Assembly: GCF_000159955.1 (NCBI RefSeq)
Contig: NZ_GG695980.1
Span: 87,034 to 97,958 of the forward strand
Direction of reading: 5' to 3'
Length of the DNA stretch: 10,925 nucleotides
DNA from: Paenibacillus sp. oral taxon 786 str. D14
GTDB taxonomy: Bacteria; Bacillota; Bacilli; Paenibacillales; Paenibacillaceae
Shown: piece by piece, positions 1 to 6,865 of the stretch
Numbering within the stretch: the first letter of the stretch is position 1
How the letters are laid out: each line of letters opens with the position of its first letter
The notes under the pieces: model-generated
Seen by the model: only the letters and a program-made list of their open reading frames with translations
What the model was told of the DNA's origin: nothing
Databases searched by the model: none
Made by a program: the position numbers and the translations under genes

Positions 1-187
1 GTTCACCATTTTTACTGTTGTTTGCTTCAATCTACATGGGTATTTTAAGGATCACGACAGTGTCATGAAGTTGATTTACTGTCAGAAAGGGATGTCCTAA
101 TATTCCGCCCCTCCTGCCGTTCATTTGCTTTTTGGTAATTCCCCCGCTTACTCAATATGCTATTGGAAAATGGGAATCTGATTTTTA

Positions 188-499
188 TTAAAGTGTATAG
201 CTCTTCACAAGCTCATCCAGATCACTCCAGATTTGTTGGAGCCTCACTTTGAGCATTCCATCTGTTTCGACACAGGCGTCATCCAATAACGATAGAGCCT
301 CCTCAAGCATCCCTTTAACTCGGTCAAAGGCTTCTGCTTCAGCCTGAATAAGACTTTGCTCTAAAGAGCTATGCTCATTTCTGGATTTCTCCCACATTAG
401 CTTCAACTTCGTCCATTCGCTCTCATTAGGCAGAACCAGCTTATGACGTGAAACTAATGAATCTTGCCGCTTGCCCTTTTTAAACCAGTGTTTAAACAC
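188..499 (-). CDS. Hypothetical protein, 103 aa, helical
   Basis: I do not recognise this protein. It begins with GTG (bases 497-499). The start is supported by a Shine-Dalgarno run, AAAGGGTGATC, ending about six bases upstream on the minus strand; no ATG start is available at the N-terminus. The first 20 residues are very basic (FKHWFKKGKRQ). Residues 30-100 are charged and rich in Glu, Leu and Ala, so they probably form long helices, perhaps a short coiled coil, with no membrane segment and no cysteine motif. The gene lies just past the terminator at 533-580, so it probably depends on read-through or on a promoter I cannot see. A small cytoplasmic plasmid protein is all that can be said. 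Confidence 0.6.
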   Translation of the reverse strand: MFKHWFKKGKRQDSLVSRHKLVLPNESEWTKLKLMWEKSRNEHSSLEQSLIQAEAEAFDRVKGMLEEALSLLDDACVETDGMLKVRLQQIWSDLDELVKSYTL

Positions 500-532
500 G
501 CTTCGATCACCCTTTCATTTTTTTGAGAAAAT

Positions 533-580
533 AAAAAAAGCCGATCTCTGCACAGAATAATCCATGCAAAAATCGGCTTT
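533..580 (-). terminator. Intrinsic terminator after the recA-distal transcript
   Basis: Read on the minus strand, the arms AAAGCCGAT and ATCGGCTTT (572-580 and 537-545) pair perfectly, and a smaller TGCA/TGCA pairing sits inside the loop. The right arm runs into seven T residues. It ends whatever starts at the promoter 815-843 and any read-through from recA, and it separates them from the 103-codon gene. Confidence 0.85.
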
Positions 581-808
581 AATTCACATTATCAGTACAT
601 TAAATTACACATGCGCGTGCGGCTGAAGCTTTATCAGAGCCTTTCGGTACTCTTCTTCCCTTGTTCTCAGCACAGGAGATGTCGGGTTATTTGCTTTATC
701 CTACTTTATCCTCAGCTATAAAGCTTTGTAGGGGAGGTACAACAATTATCGCCTATACAGGCAACTCTTCTCTCCGGCAAATGGGAGTGTAGAGGTAAAT
801 ATAATTAC
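533..808 (-). ncRNA. Candidate small RNA or structured leader, about 275 nt
   Basis: This 359-base gap between recA and the next gene (500-858) has a near-consensus promoter at its upstream end and a strong terminator at its downstream end, with no convincing ORF between. Four hairpins can be drawn on the minus strand: TTGCCT/AGGCGA at 749-764; TTGTA/TACAA with loop CCTCCCC at 726-742; GCTTTAT/ATAAAGC at 693-724; and a GGC..TGA/TCA..GCC stem at 621-641. The CCTCCCC loop is complementary to a Shine-Dalgarno sequence, as in some Gram-positive regulatory RNAs with UCCC loops. I do not recognise a known RNA family. It could instead be the 5' leader of the 103-codon gene or the decayed end of a gene. 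Confidence 0.5.
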
Positions 809-814
809 AGGAAT

Positions 815-843
815 ATTATAGCATTGTGATTATAAAAGTGCAA
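815..843 (-). promoter_or_regulatory. Sigma-A type promoter downstream of recA
   Basis: Minus strand TTGCAC (838-843), a 17-base spacer, then a perfect TATAAT (815-820). Transcription should begin near base 808. It lies immediately beyond the recA stop codon and points away from recA, so it drives the 275-base non-coding stretch rather than recA itself. Confidence 0.75.
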
Positions 844-858
844 TCATACGTTCTCATT

Positions 859-1899
859 TTATCCGGCTGCAAATTCCCGATCTTCCGCTTCTTCCAGTAC
901 CGGTTTCAGCTCTACCTCAGATCCGCGGATCTCACTGTCGATTTTGAAAGCTACCTCCGGATGTTCCTTTAAGAACTGCTTAGCATTCTCCCTGCCTTGC
1001 CCTAAACGATCACCGGCATAAGAAAACCACGAACCTGATTTTTCAACTACATTCAGTTCAACTCCGAGATCAAGAAGGGTTGCTTCTTTCGAAATGCCTT
1101 CACCATACATCATATCAACCTCAACCTGCTTAAACGGTGGTGCAACCTTATTCTTAACGACCTTAATACGTGTCCGGCTTCCCACCATCTCATTACCTAA
1201 TTTGATCGTCTCCATACGACGTACATCAAGACGAACCGATGAATAGAATTTCAATGCACGGCCCCCAGGAGTTACTTCCGGACTTCCAAACGATACACCG
1301 ACTTTCTCCCGGAGTTGATTAATAAAGATAGCTATCGTCTTGGATTTGCTAAGCGAACCGGATAATTTTCGCATCGCTTGAGACATGAGTCGGGCTTGAA
1401 GTCCTACATGAGAATCCCCCATCTCTCCCTCGATCTCTGCTTTAGGAACAAGGGCCGCTACAGAGTCAATTACGATAATATCTACCGCTCCTGTTCTCAC
1501 CAGCGCATCTGCAATTTCAAGCGCCTGTTCACCGGTATCGGGCTGGGACAACAGTAATTCATCAATGTTAACGCCTATATTCTTCGCGTAAAGTGGATCA
1601 AGTGCATGTTCGGCGTCAATGAAAGCAGCTTGTCCTCCTAACTTCTGTACTTCAGCAATCGCGTGTAGTGCCACTGTTGTTTTACCGGAGGATTCTGGAC
1701 CATAAACCTCAATAATTCGTCCTCTTGGAAAACCTCCTACACCTAAAGCTATATCAAGAGCAAGATTGCCGCTCGAAACGGTTTCAACTTGGACATGAGC
1801 TGCCTCCCCTAATTTCATGACAGCCCCTTTCCCATAAGACTTCTCAATTTCCTTCAAAGCCTTTTCTAGTGCCGCTTGTCTGTTTTCTTGGTTGTCCAT
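859..1899 (-). CDS. recA: RecA recombinase (element-borne, SOS-controlled)
   Basis: RecA forms filaments on single-stranded DNA, carries out ATP-driven strand exchange, and triggers LexA self-cleavage. At 346 residues it is full length. Visible elements are the N-terminal oligomerisation helix, the Walker A GPESSGKT (residues 67-74), the catalytic Glu in AEHAL (97), the Walker B IIVIDS (141-146), the DNA-binding loops L1 (about 157-165) and L2 (about 195-211), and an acidic tail (EEAEDREF). The ATG start has GGGAGGAG nine bases upstream. Chromosomal recA in Bacilli normally lies between cinA/pgsA and rny. Here the neighbours are a plasmid-type winged-helix gene and a non-coding stretch, so this is probably an additional, element-borne copy. 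Two LexA-like boxes cover its promoter. Confidence 0.95.
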   Translation of the reverse strand: MDNQENRQAALEKALKEIEKSYGKGAVMKLGEAAHVQVETVSSGNLALDIALGVGGFPRGRIIEVYGPESSGKTTVALHAIAEVQKLGGQAAFIDAEHALDPLYAKNIGVNIDELLLSQPDTGEQALEIADALVRTGAVDIIVIDSVAALVPKAEIEGEMGDSHVGLQARLMSQAMRKLSGSLSKSKTIAIFINQLREKVGVSFGSPEVTPGGRALKFYSSVRLDVRRMETIKLGNEMVGSRTRIKVVKNKVAPPFKQVEVDMMYGEGISKEATLLDLGVELNVVEKSGSWFSYAGDRLGQGRENAKQFLKEHPEVAFKIDSEIRGSEVELKPVLEEAEDREFAAG

Positions 1900-1923
1900 A
1901 GTCCAAAACTCCTCCCTATAATA

Positions 1924-1937
1924 CGAATGTATGTTCC
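1924..1937 (+). promoter_or_regulatory. LexA (SOS) box 1 upstream of recA
   Basis: CGAATGTATGTTCC matches the Bacillus SOS consensus CGAACRNRYGTTYC at all but one position. It lies between the predicted recA promoter and the recA ribosome binding site, where bound LexA would block transcription. Its GTTCC half also pairs with GGAAC at 1946-1950, giving a second small inverted repeat (1933-1950). Confidence 0.75.
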
Positions 1938-1950
1938 TTTTTATAGGAAC

Positions 1951-1979
1951 AATTTACCACACATATGTTCGTATTTCAA
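1951..1979 (-). promoter_or_regulatory. Probable recA promoter
   Basis: Minus strand TTGAAA (1974-1979), a 17-base spacer, then TAAATT (1951-1956). The -35 is good and the -10 matches only four of six positions. Its position just upstream of recA, and the LexA-like box lying exactly in the spacer, support it. Confidence 0.6.
1958..1971 (-). promoter_or_regulatory. LexA (SOS) box 2, inside the recA promoter spacer
   Basis: Minus strand CGAACATATGTGTG. The CGAAC half and the central bases fit the Bacillus SOS consensus; the second half has two mismatches. It occupies the gap between the predicted -35 and -10, so LexA binding would compete directly with RNA polymerase. Confidence 0.55.
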
Positions 1980-2006
1980 TAGGAAAGGAGATTTTTCCCA
2001 AGACAT

Positions 2007-2678
2007 TTACTTAATTACCCATTCTCCCTTGATCTGCCTGTAGAAACGATATTCTTGTTTCAGGTCAGCGTCCAGTAGTAACTTCGCTTCCTTCAAAAGT
2101 TCATTCAACGGCATAACTGCTTCAAGAGATTCTGATATTGCGATAATGGGATACGACGAGTGCCGTAATGATGCATGCAAGTGACTGGTATCACCACGGA
2201 TCACCAATACATTTCTGGATTCAGATCCAATCTCAACTCTCCCCGTAAAGGGATAAGGAGCGGCATGAATTTGAAACGCTTTTTGTTTATCCCGCATGGC
2301 ACAGCAAAACTGAAAAAACACTAAATGGGACAAAATCTGTTCCATTGTCCATGTTCTCCAGAACTCATGTGACCATTCCAAGTTGAGTAATTGCGCAGCT
2401 CGCGGGCCAATCGTATAGACGGGTATCGTGTTCTTGTTCTTGAGAAGTAGGTGCTGAATCAGCTTCTTCTCAGCTAACATGCGCCGGACTTGATGTCGTT
2501 TCCACTGGAATAGACGCCCCATCTGAACACTTCCCATACAGCCGATCAAACCAAGCGATCTGAGTCCATCTGCTTCGGTAGCCGCTCGTAATGGAGCATA
2601 TCCCGGTTCAAGCTCTTCCGGAAATGAAGCAGGTTTAAACGTCCATTCATGCGTAATAGAGAAGGGTGATGTTTTCAT
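2007..2678 (-). CDS. Winged-helix plasmid protein, 223 aa
   Basis: This is probably a DNA-binding protein of unknown target. Residues about 40-100 read as a winged helix: a recognition-helix-like stretch (FQWKRHQVRRMLAEKKLI) followed by a wing ending PVYTIGPRAAQLL. The remaining 120 residues are mixed alpha/beta with no motif I can name, although the order (winged helix, then a degenerate nuclease-like fold) recalls replication-relaxation proteins such as the one at 6847-7860. I start it at the ATG of bases 2676-2678 because AAAGGAG lies six bases upstream. The reading frame stays open to 2780, but that extension overlaps the S1 gene and lacks a binding site. It lies directly upstream of recA; the recA promoter follows within 30 bases of its stop. 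Confidence 0.75.
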   Translation of the reverse strand: MKTSPFSITHEWTFKPASFPEELEPGYAPLRAATEADGLRSLGLIGCMGSVQMGRLFQWKRHQVRRMLAEKKLIQHLLLKNKNTIPVYTIGPRAAQLLNLEWSHEFWRTWTMEQILSHLVFFQFCCAMRDKQKAFQIHAAPYPFTGRVEIGSESRNVLVIRGDTSHLHASLRHSSYPIIAISESLEAVMPLNELLKEAKLLLDADLKQEYRFYRQIKGEWVIK

Positions 2679-2707
2679 ACAAAGCTCCTTTCTAAAACTG
2701 AAGTAAG

Positions 2708-2732
2708 GAAAGAGGCGAGAATCGCCCCTTTC
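2708..2732 (-). repeat. Strong hairpin at the stop codon of the S1 gene
   Basis: Eleven-base arms GAAAGGGGCGA and TCGCCTCTTTC (one G-U pair) surround a three-base loop and include the first bases of the upstream gene's TGA. No T-run follows directly on the minus strand, so it is a poor terminator for these genes. It may act in RNA processing or uncouple translation between the two genes. Confidence 0.6.
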
Positions 2733-3549
2733 ACTTTTTGGGAATAATCCGCCCATAAATCCGTTCTTGCTTAGGGTCAACTCCGCGGACCCGAATATAA
2801 ACCGTGTCGCCCCGCTTCACTTTTCCGAACCGGATATGCGGAACCAGAGCATCGACTCCGCGCTCAAGATTAACAAAGATGCCATATTCCATTACACCGG
2901 AGACCTTACCTTTGTATGTTCCTTTGGATACATAACGTTTTGCGCAATCCGGCCATGGACTTTTCTCTGTTGCCTTCTTGCTAACCTTCACGATTTTATT
3001 TTCTTTATCCAGTTCTACCACCTTTACTTTGAGGTGATCCCCAGCACTTATTTCTTCACGAAGATCATCTACCCATCCATAACCATATTCCTGAACCGGC
3101 AACTCCGTTGTAATACCGCCAATATCTAGCATCAATACCTTGGGCGTAACATTACGAACTACCGCTGTGATTACCGCATCTTGCTCCAGCCATTTCCACG
3201 TCAAACCTTCCATATGTTCCAGGGCTGCTTGACGGGATGCGATGAAGGTATCTCCTTCACGATCATAGCTCAAGATCTTAAAGGCAACGGGTTCTCCAAG
3301 TAACCGCCGAAATTCATGGGCATCCTTTGTACCAGAGAATTCTTGAGGAATATAGCCTCTTACCCCACCAACCAAAACCACGCCACACAGCTTGTTCAGC
3401 TTTGGTTCAAGGCCAATTAATTCAGCTTGCAAGACTAGATCATTCTGTCTTGCACTATAAATCTGCGCCCAGCCTTCATCATAGCTGCTTTGTTCCAACT
3501 TGTCCTCGTTATAACCTTCGATCAAAACTCTTTTCAACTCTTCACTCAT
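2731..3549 (-). CDS. Triple S1-domain RNA-binding protein, 272 aa
   Basis: This protein resembles the S1 repeat family (OB folds that bind single-stranded RNA), as in ribosomal protein S1. Three units can be made out: residues about 35-105 (divergent, ending in the S1-like ILSYDREGDTFIASRQAA), about 118-190 (IGG..TELPV...VVELDKENKIVKVSKK), and about 205-268, the most typical, with GKVSGVMEYGIFVNLERGVD and a final RIYGRI. It is shorter than chromosomal S1 (four to six repeats). I choose the ATG at bases 3547-3549 because GGAGGT lies seven bases upstream; the in-frame ATG two codons earlier would be one base from it. It follows the terminator at 3587-3614. Its function here is unknown: it could bind a plasmid transcript or modulate translation. 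Confidence 0.85.
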   Translation of the reverse strand: MSEELKRVLIEGYNEDKLEQSSYDEGWAQIYSARQNDLVLQAELIGLEPKLNKLCGVVLVGGVRGYIPQEFSGTKDAHEFRRLLGEPVAFKILSYDREGDTFIASRQAALEHMEGLTWKWLEQDAVITAVVRNVTPKVLMLDIGGITTELPVQEYGYGWVDDLREEISAGDHLKVKVVELDKENKIVKVSKKATEKSPWPDCAKRYVSKGTYKGKVSGVMEYGIFVNLERGVDALVPHIRFGKVKRGDTVYIRVRGVDPKQERIYGRIIPKK

Positions 3550-3586
3550 GTTCATTACCTCCAGAAATTTGTTTTTTTGATATATG

Positions 3587-3614
3587 AAAAAACCTCAACG
3601 TATTTGCGCTGAGG
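3587..3614 (-). terminator. Intrinsic terminator after the coupling ATPase gene
   Basis: On the minus strand the arms CCTCAGCG and CGTTGAGG (one G-U pair) close a six-base loop and are followed by six T residues. It starts four bases after the ATPase stop codon, so it ends the transfer block. The S1 gene, 38 bases further on, must use read-through or a promoter I could not identify. Confidence 0.85.
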
Positions 3615-3617
3615 GAC

Positions 3618-5117
3618 TTACTCAAATGGATCTTCTTCTCTTTCTGTCGTTACGGTATCTAAATCACCTTCGTCTACAATCGGCTCGTTTTCGATAGGTT
3701 CAGATATAAATTTCAAGCGGGATGTAGTCGTTTCTACATCAGGCTGCTCATCTAGTGCCAAATTTTCCTGTACAGCCTTAGCGCCTTTGCCCTTGATTAC
3801 GATACTAAATCCTTTCCACCACTGCCGCTTTACTTCCCATTCCCGCCGTTCTTTCCAGTCCCTCGGAATAAATGAACCTTTGCCTATTTTCGGCGGTAAA
3901 GGTGTGCCATCGTCCAGCAGCTTCGCCACGTAATGAAACTTTGGCAAACCGTCCATCATTTGCGTATAGAAAATGCGATCCTCTTCTATTTCCGTATCAC
4001 GATAGTTTTCCGGCAATAGATTAGGCAATAACAATTGCTGTTTAAACGTGCTTTGTCTGCTGATGATCTGCTTTTTGCCGAACTCCCGGCTAAATTCAAC
4101 AGCATCTTGATAAGATAGCCCGCCAAAAGCGATTTTGTTACGGCAACTCGTCATAATGGATTGCTTCATGGCCTTCGCGTTGATCTTGCCAGATTCAACT
4201 TCTAGCTGCCCCAAAGACTGGATAGCAAATATTCCGGCTGTTCGATACTCCGCTGCAATGGATAAGAACAACTCCACATCGGGATTAATATATCTGGAAT
4301 ACTCATCCACGATCATAAAATGAGGGATGCGCGTGCGCTCTGTGCCCGGCCTGCGGAATGTTCCGCTCTGCAAATGCATCACGACGAACTGACCAAAGGC
4401 ATCCCCGGCTTTCCGCAATTTACCCATGGCCGTATTTACAGCTAATACACCGCCAGAAGCAAAATGCTTGTCCATGTCGAAATCGGATTGTCCGGTCAAG
4501 ATTGGCTCCAAATGCCGGTTAGACGTTAAGTTCTCAAGCTGGGCGCGAAGCCCGATAACAAACTGCTGATATTTTTCCTTCTGTGCCCCAAGCAGTTCCG
4601 ATTGGAAAAACTGAACCAGATCGGATTCACCCTCTTTAAAACGAAGTTCCTGTACCTTATCCTCCAGCATTCGTTGATCTCGCATCGTTCGGAGTACATC
4701 GCCCAGGTTAACATCATCCAAGTAAAGACGTTTTAAAAGCTTGGTGATATTGCGTCCGGCAAGCTCCTGAACCGTAGCGAAGAATGCTTCCTGTTTCCCG
4801 AACATCGACTTTAAGACGGTTACCGTAGCTTCAGCTACGTCGTCCTCATCTCCTTTCATCACAGGAAACCTCGCGCTATGAGTTATGGTGGGATCAACAT
4901 GGACACAGGGCATATCCATTGCATCACACATTTCTGCCACCATTGCCGCAACATCACCTTTAGGCTCCACAACAGAAAGTCCTAGTGGAACCCCCTTCTT
5001 CTTCAGAAGCAGCAACTGATAAATCATTGGCTTGAGTAAAGTGGCTGTCTTTCCACAGCGGGTAGGGCCAACAACAAGCATATGCGTGAACATATCACTG
5101 CCTCCCCATTGAATCAT
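3618..5117 (-). CDS. VirD4/TraG-like coupling ATPase without membrane domain, 499 aa
   Basis: Type IV coupling proteins are hexameric ATPases that hand DNA-relaxase complexes to a type IV secretion channel. Evidence: Walker A GPTRCGKT (residues 17-24), a following VVEPKGD that matches the family's D-P-K-G-E position, Walker B FMIVDE (267-272) and the conserved FAIQSLGQLE after it. The C-terminal 60 residues are acidic and low in complexity. Family members usually have 100 or more residues and membrane helices before Walker A; this one has 16 and none. I start at the ATG of bases 5115-5117, preceded by AAGGAAGGTG; the longer open frame to 5240 runs into the tnpB element and is not credible. 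The membrane part may be the separate protein at 6319-6807. A terminator follows. Confidence 0.85.
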   Translation of the reverse strand: MIQWGGSDMFTHMLVVGPTRCGKTATLLKPMIYQLLLLKKKGVPLGLSVVEPKGDVAAMVAEMCDAMDMPCVHVDPTITHSARFPVMKGDEDDVAEATVTVLKSMFGKQEAFFATVQELAGRNITKLLKRLYLDDVNLGDVLRTMRDQRMLEDKVQELRFKEGESDLVQFFQSELLGAQKEKYQQFVIGLRAQLENLTSNRHLEPILTGQSDFDMDKHFASGGVLAVNTAMGKLRKAGDAFGQFVVMHLQSGTFRRPGTERTRIPHFMIVDEYSRYINPDVELFLSIAAEYRTAGIFAIQSLGQLEVESGKINAKAMKQSIMTSCRNKIAFGGLSYQDAVEFSREFGKKQIISRQSTFKQQLLLPNLLPENYRDTEIEEDRIFYTQMMDGLPKFHYVAKLLDDGTPLPPKIGKGSFIPRDWKERREWEVKRQWWKGFSIVIKGKGAKAVQENLALDEQPDVETTTSRLKFISEPIENEPIVDEGDLDTVTTEREEDPFE

Positions 5118-5159
5118 GCTCTCACCTTCCTTTCTATTGATTAATTTATTCAATAATTG

Positions 5160-5168
5160 TGGTATAAT
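5160..5168 (+). promoter_or_regulatory. Extended -10 promoter of tnpB
   Basis: TGG followed by a perfect TATAAT forms an extended -10 element 25 bases before the TTG start. No good -35 is visible, which is usual when a TGn extension is present. Confidence 0.55.
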
Positions 5169-5192
5169 AGATTGCAAAGGGGGGTGATTTCC

Positions 5193-6257
5193 TTGCTTTG
5201 CACGATGAAGATCAAACTGTTGACGGATAGTGAACAACATCGAAAGTTATTGGACACCATGAAACGATTCAATGAAGCGTGTAACTACATCAGCAAAGTT
5301 TCTTTTGAATCCAAAACGTTCGGTAAAATTGGTATCCAAAAGCTTTGTTATTACGACGTCCGCGAGCGCTTCGGTCTGTCGGCGCAGTTGGTTGTCCGCT
5401 CTATCGGAAAGGTTGCAGAAAGTTACAAAACTGAACGCAAGTCCGTCCATGCCTTCCGCGAATTTGGGGCCGTCGTGTATGACCAGCGTATTCTGTCCTT
5501 CAAAGGGCTGGAGTACGCATCTATACTTACACTTGAAGGACGCATTGACGTCCCTATGATTATTAGCGCCTACCACAAAGGCGTATTGCAGGGCCGCAGG
5601 GTTCGCGGGCAAGCCGACTTGATTTTACAAGACGGATCATTTTATCTCCTCCTTGTGGTTGATTTGCCGGACGGAACACCGTTTGAGCCAGAAGGCGTAA
5701 TTGGCGTTGACCTTGGTATTGCGAATATCGCTGTTGATTCCACGAGCGAAGTATTTTCTGGTTCAAAGGTTAACAGCATTCGCGCTCGTCATCGTCGTTT
5801 GCGAAAGAAATTGCAAGCGAAAGGCACCAAATCTGCTAAACGCTTGCTTAAAAAGCGTCGCCGCAAAGAACAGCGTTTTGTACGCGATATAAACCACTGC
5901 ATTTCCAAGAAGATTGTTGAGAAAGCCAAAGGCACTCGGTCTATGATTGCTCTCGAAGACCTCAAAGGTATTCGGGAACGGACGGAGAAGACGGTTAAAA
6001 AGGCTCAGCGTGCGAAACATTCTTCTTGGGCGTTCTATCAGCTTCGCCAGTTTATCGAGTACAAGGCTAGACTGGCTGGTGTACCAGTGGTTTTGGTTGA
6101 TCCGCGCAACACATCCCGAACATGTCCGGAATGCGGACTGATCGACAAAAAGAACCGAGCGACCAGAGATACATTCCATTGTCAATGCTGTGGGTACGCT
6201 GCTCCAGCCGACAATGTGGCTGCTCGTATCATTGCGAGCAGGGCTACTGTCATATAG
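5193..6257 (+). CDS. tnpB: TnpB RNA-guided nuclease, 354 aa
   Basis: TnpB proteins are RuvC-type nucleases guided by an RNA made from the right end of the element; they cut DNA next to a short target motif and help the element persist. All three catalytic acids are present: Asp173 in GVDLGIAN, Glu255 in IALEDLKGI, and Asp340 in PADNVAA. The zinc ribbon is intact (Cys311/314 and Cys330/333, in CPEC and CQCC). The arginine/lysine-rich stretch between the first two motifs is complete, so the enzyme is probably active. I start at the TTG of bases 5193-5195: GGGGGGTGAT lies four bases upstream, and the resulting start (M)LCTMKIKLL agrees with related proteins. The frame is open further upstream, and an ATG occurs four codons later. 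Confidence 0.92.
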   Translation: MLCTMKIKLLTDSEQHRKLLDTMKRFNEACNYISKVSFESKTFGKIGIQKLCYYDVRERFGLSAQLVVRSIGKVAESYKTERKSVHAFREFGAVVYDQRILSFKGLEYASILTLEGRIDVPMIISAYHKGVLQGRRVRGQADLILQDGSFYLLLVVDLPDGTPFEPEGVIGVDLGIANIAVDSTSEVFSGSKVNSIRARHRRLRKKLQAKGTKSAKRLLKKRRRKEQRFVRDINHCISKKIVEKAKGTRSMIALEDLKGIRERTEKTVKKAQRAKHSSWAFYQLRQFIEYKARLAGVPVVLVDPRNTSRTCPECGLIDKKNRATRDTFHCQCCGYAAPADNVAARIIASRATVI

Positions 6258-6282
6258 CCAAACGCGGCAGATTTATTCTAGC

Positions 6283-6317
6283 TGCAAGCTCACGGCTTTA
6301 GCCGTGTGGTTTATGAC
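6283..6317 (+). ncRNA. Right-end hairpin, 3' part of the presumed TnpB guide RNA
   Basis: The hairpin 6291-6306 and the bases up to 6317 form the element's right end. In this family the guide RNA covers the end of tnpB and this hairpin, and its guide is the flanking sequence immediately beyond. Here that guide would begin at about 6318 and match the 3' end of the neighbouring membrane-protein gene. The RNA's 5' end, probably inside tnpB, cannot be seen. Confidence 0.45.
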
Positions 6318-6318
6318 C

Positions 6319-6807
6319 TCAATCCTTCATAGGTATTTCTTCACCCAAATTCAGCCGAATCTCTGTCTTGGAGGAAATAAATAGACGTTTAAACCTTTTC
6401 CAACGATCAGCCGCCGTAGGTTTGACATGAACAAGTTGTTGCTTGTTCACATTGCCTCGACGGTTTTTCAAATTGTGTTCGAGTCTGTAATTGGTAAATG
6501 TAAGGAACGAGGACAAAATGAGTGCTGCTATAAAGGCTGTGTGCACCGTTCCTGTTATCGAAAACGGAAAGGATAGAGTCGCTATAATCTCCTCTTTCAG
6601 TCTGAGACACAACGCTATCCCAATCCAAAGCAGGCTGGTGAAGAAGTAAATTAGCTTATTCTCCCGTTCTAACACCCAGCCGTATAAATAGATGATTAAA
6701 CCGACGATGCTAAGTGACCAAGGAATAAATAACGGCCAACCCGGTAAGCGCCAATACAAATAAGCCCACCCGCCAAGAGTGAGCAATAAGCTTACGAATC
6801 TGATCAT
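6319..6807 (-). CDS. Small four-helix membrane protein, possible coupling-protein membrane subunit
   Basis: About 162 residues. Four hydrophobic stretches lie at about 2-19, 24-44, 52-69 and 85-106, followed by a basic cytoplasmic tail of roughly 55 residues ending IRLNLGEEIPMKD. The next host gene on this strand is the ATPase that lacks a membrane domain. The pair could therefore be a coupling protein split in two, as described for TraI/TraJ of plasmid pIP501; this is inference from layout, since the sequence itself has no diagnostic motif. The start is uncertain. The ATG at 6805-6807 has AAAGG about 13 bases upstream, somewhat far. A TTG at 6838-6840 would add 11 residues but has no clear binding site. 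The stop lies one or two bases from the tnpB element's end. Confidence 0.7.
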   Translation of the reverse strand: MIRFVSLLLTLGGWAYLYWRLPGWPLFIPWSLSIVGLIIYLYGWVLERENKLIYFFTSLLWIGIALCLRLKEEIIATLSFPFSITGTVHTAFIAALILSSFLTFTNYRLEHNLKNRRGNVNKQQLVHVKPTAADRWKRFKRLFISSKTEIRLNLGEEIPMKD

Positions 6808-6845
6808 GGCATATAAGTTTCCTTTCAAATCTTCGTTCAAATGAA

Positions 6846-6865
6846 TTCAAAGGGAATTCTTTGAA
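6846..6865 (-). repeat. Perfect hairpin over the stop codon of the replication-relaxation gene
   Basis: TTCAAAG and CTTTGAA form a perfect seven-base inverted repeat around a GGAATT loop and cover the TGA at 6847-6849. No T-run follows, so it is unlikely to terminate transcription. It could influence translation of the closely following membrane-protein gene. Confidence 0.5.

Larger units (their letters stand above)
5145..6317 (+). mobile_element. tnpB-only IS200/IS605-group insertion (IS1341-like)
   Basis: The element points against all its neighbours and carries only tnpB, with no tnpA, so it would need a transposase from elsewhere to move. The right end shows a perfect CACGGC-TTTA-GCCGTG hairpin at 6291-6306 followed by GTGGTTTATGAC, resembling other ends of this group; I place the boundary near 6317. 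The left boundary lies in the A/T-rich stretch 5137-5160 and cannot be fixed by eye. TTGAT (5137-5141) and TTTAT (5145-5149) are possible target motifs. It sits between the two coupling-protein genes without disrupting either frame. Confidence 0.75.

Noticed and set aside
1..187. Left-edge stretch with GGCAGGAGGGG on the minus strand, like a ribosome binding site
   Set aside because: No start codon with an open frame follows at a suitable distance; I see no gene, repeat or terminator here.
605..700. A protein-like frame on the minus strand ending ..LIKLQPHAHV before a TAA
   Set aside because: It has no ribosome binding site and no ATG, and an in-frame stop lies just upstream. It also lies inside the hairpin-rich stretch. 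It could be a gene remnant (an eight-base direct repeat, GGATAAAG, sits at its start), but this cannot be shown.
2679..2780. N-terminal extension of the winged-helix gene to 2780
   Set aside because: It overlaps the end of the S1 gene and the stop-codon hairpin, and has no binding site; AAAGGAG clearly marks the ATG at 2678.
5118..5240. N-terminal extension of the coupling ATPase frame to 5240
   Set aside because: The added 41 residues run into the left end of the tnpB element and its start codon. A good ribosome binding site precedes the ATG at 5117.
5247..6185. Long minus-strand and alternate-frame open readings inside tnpB
   Set aside because: They are shadows of tnpB, whose catalytic motifs are complete on the plus strand.
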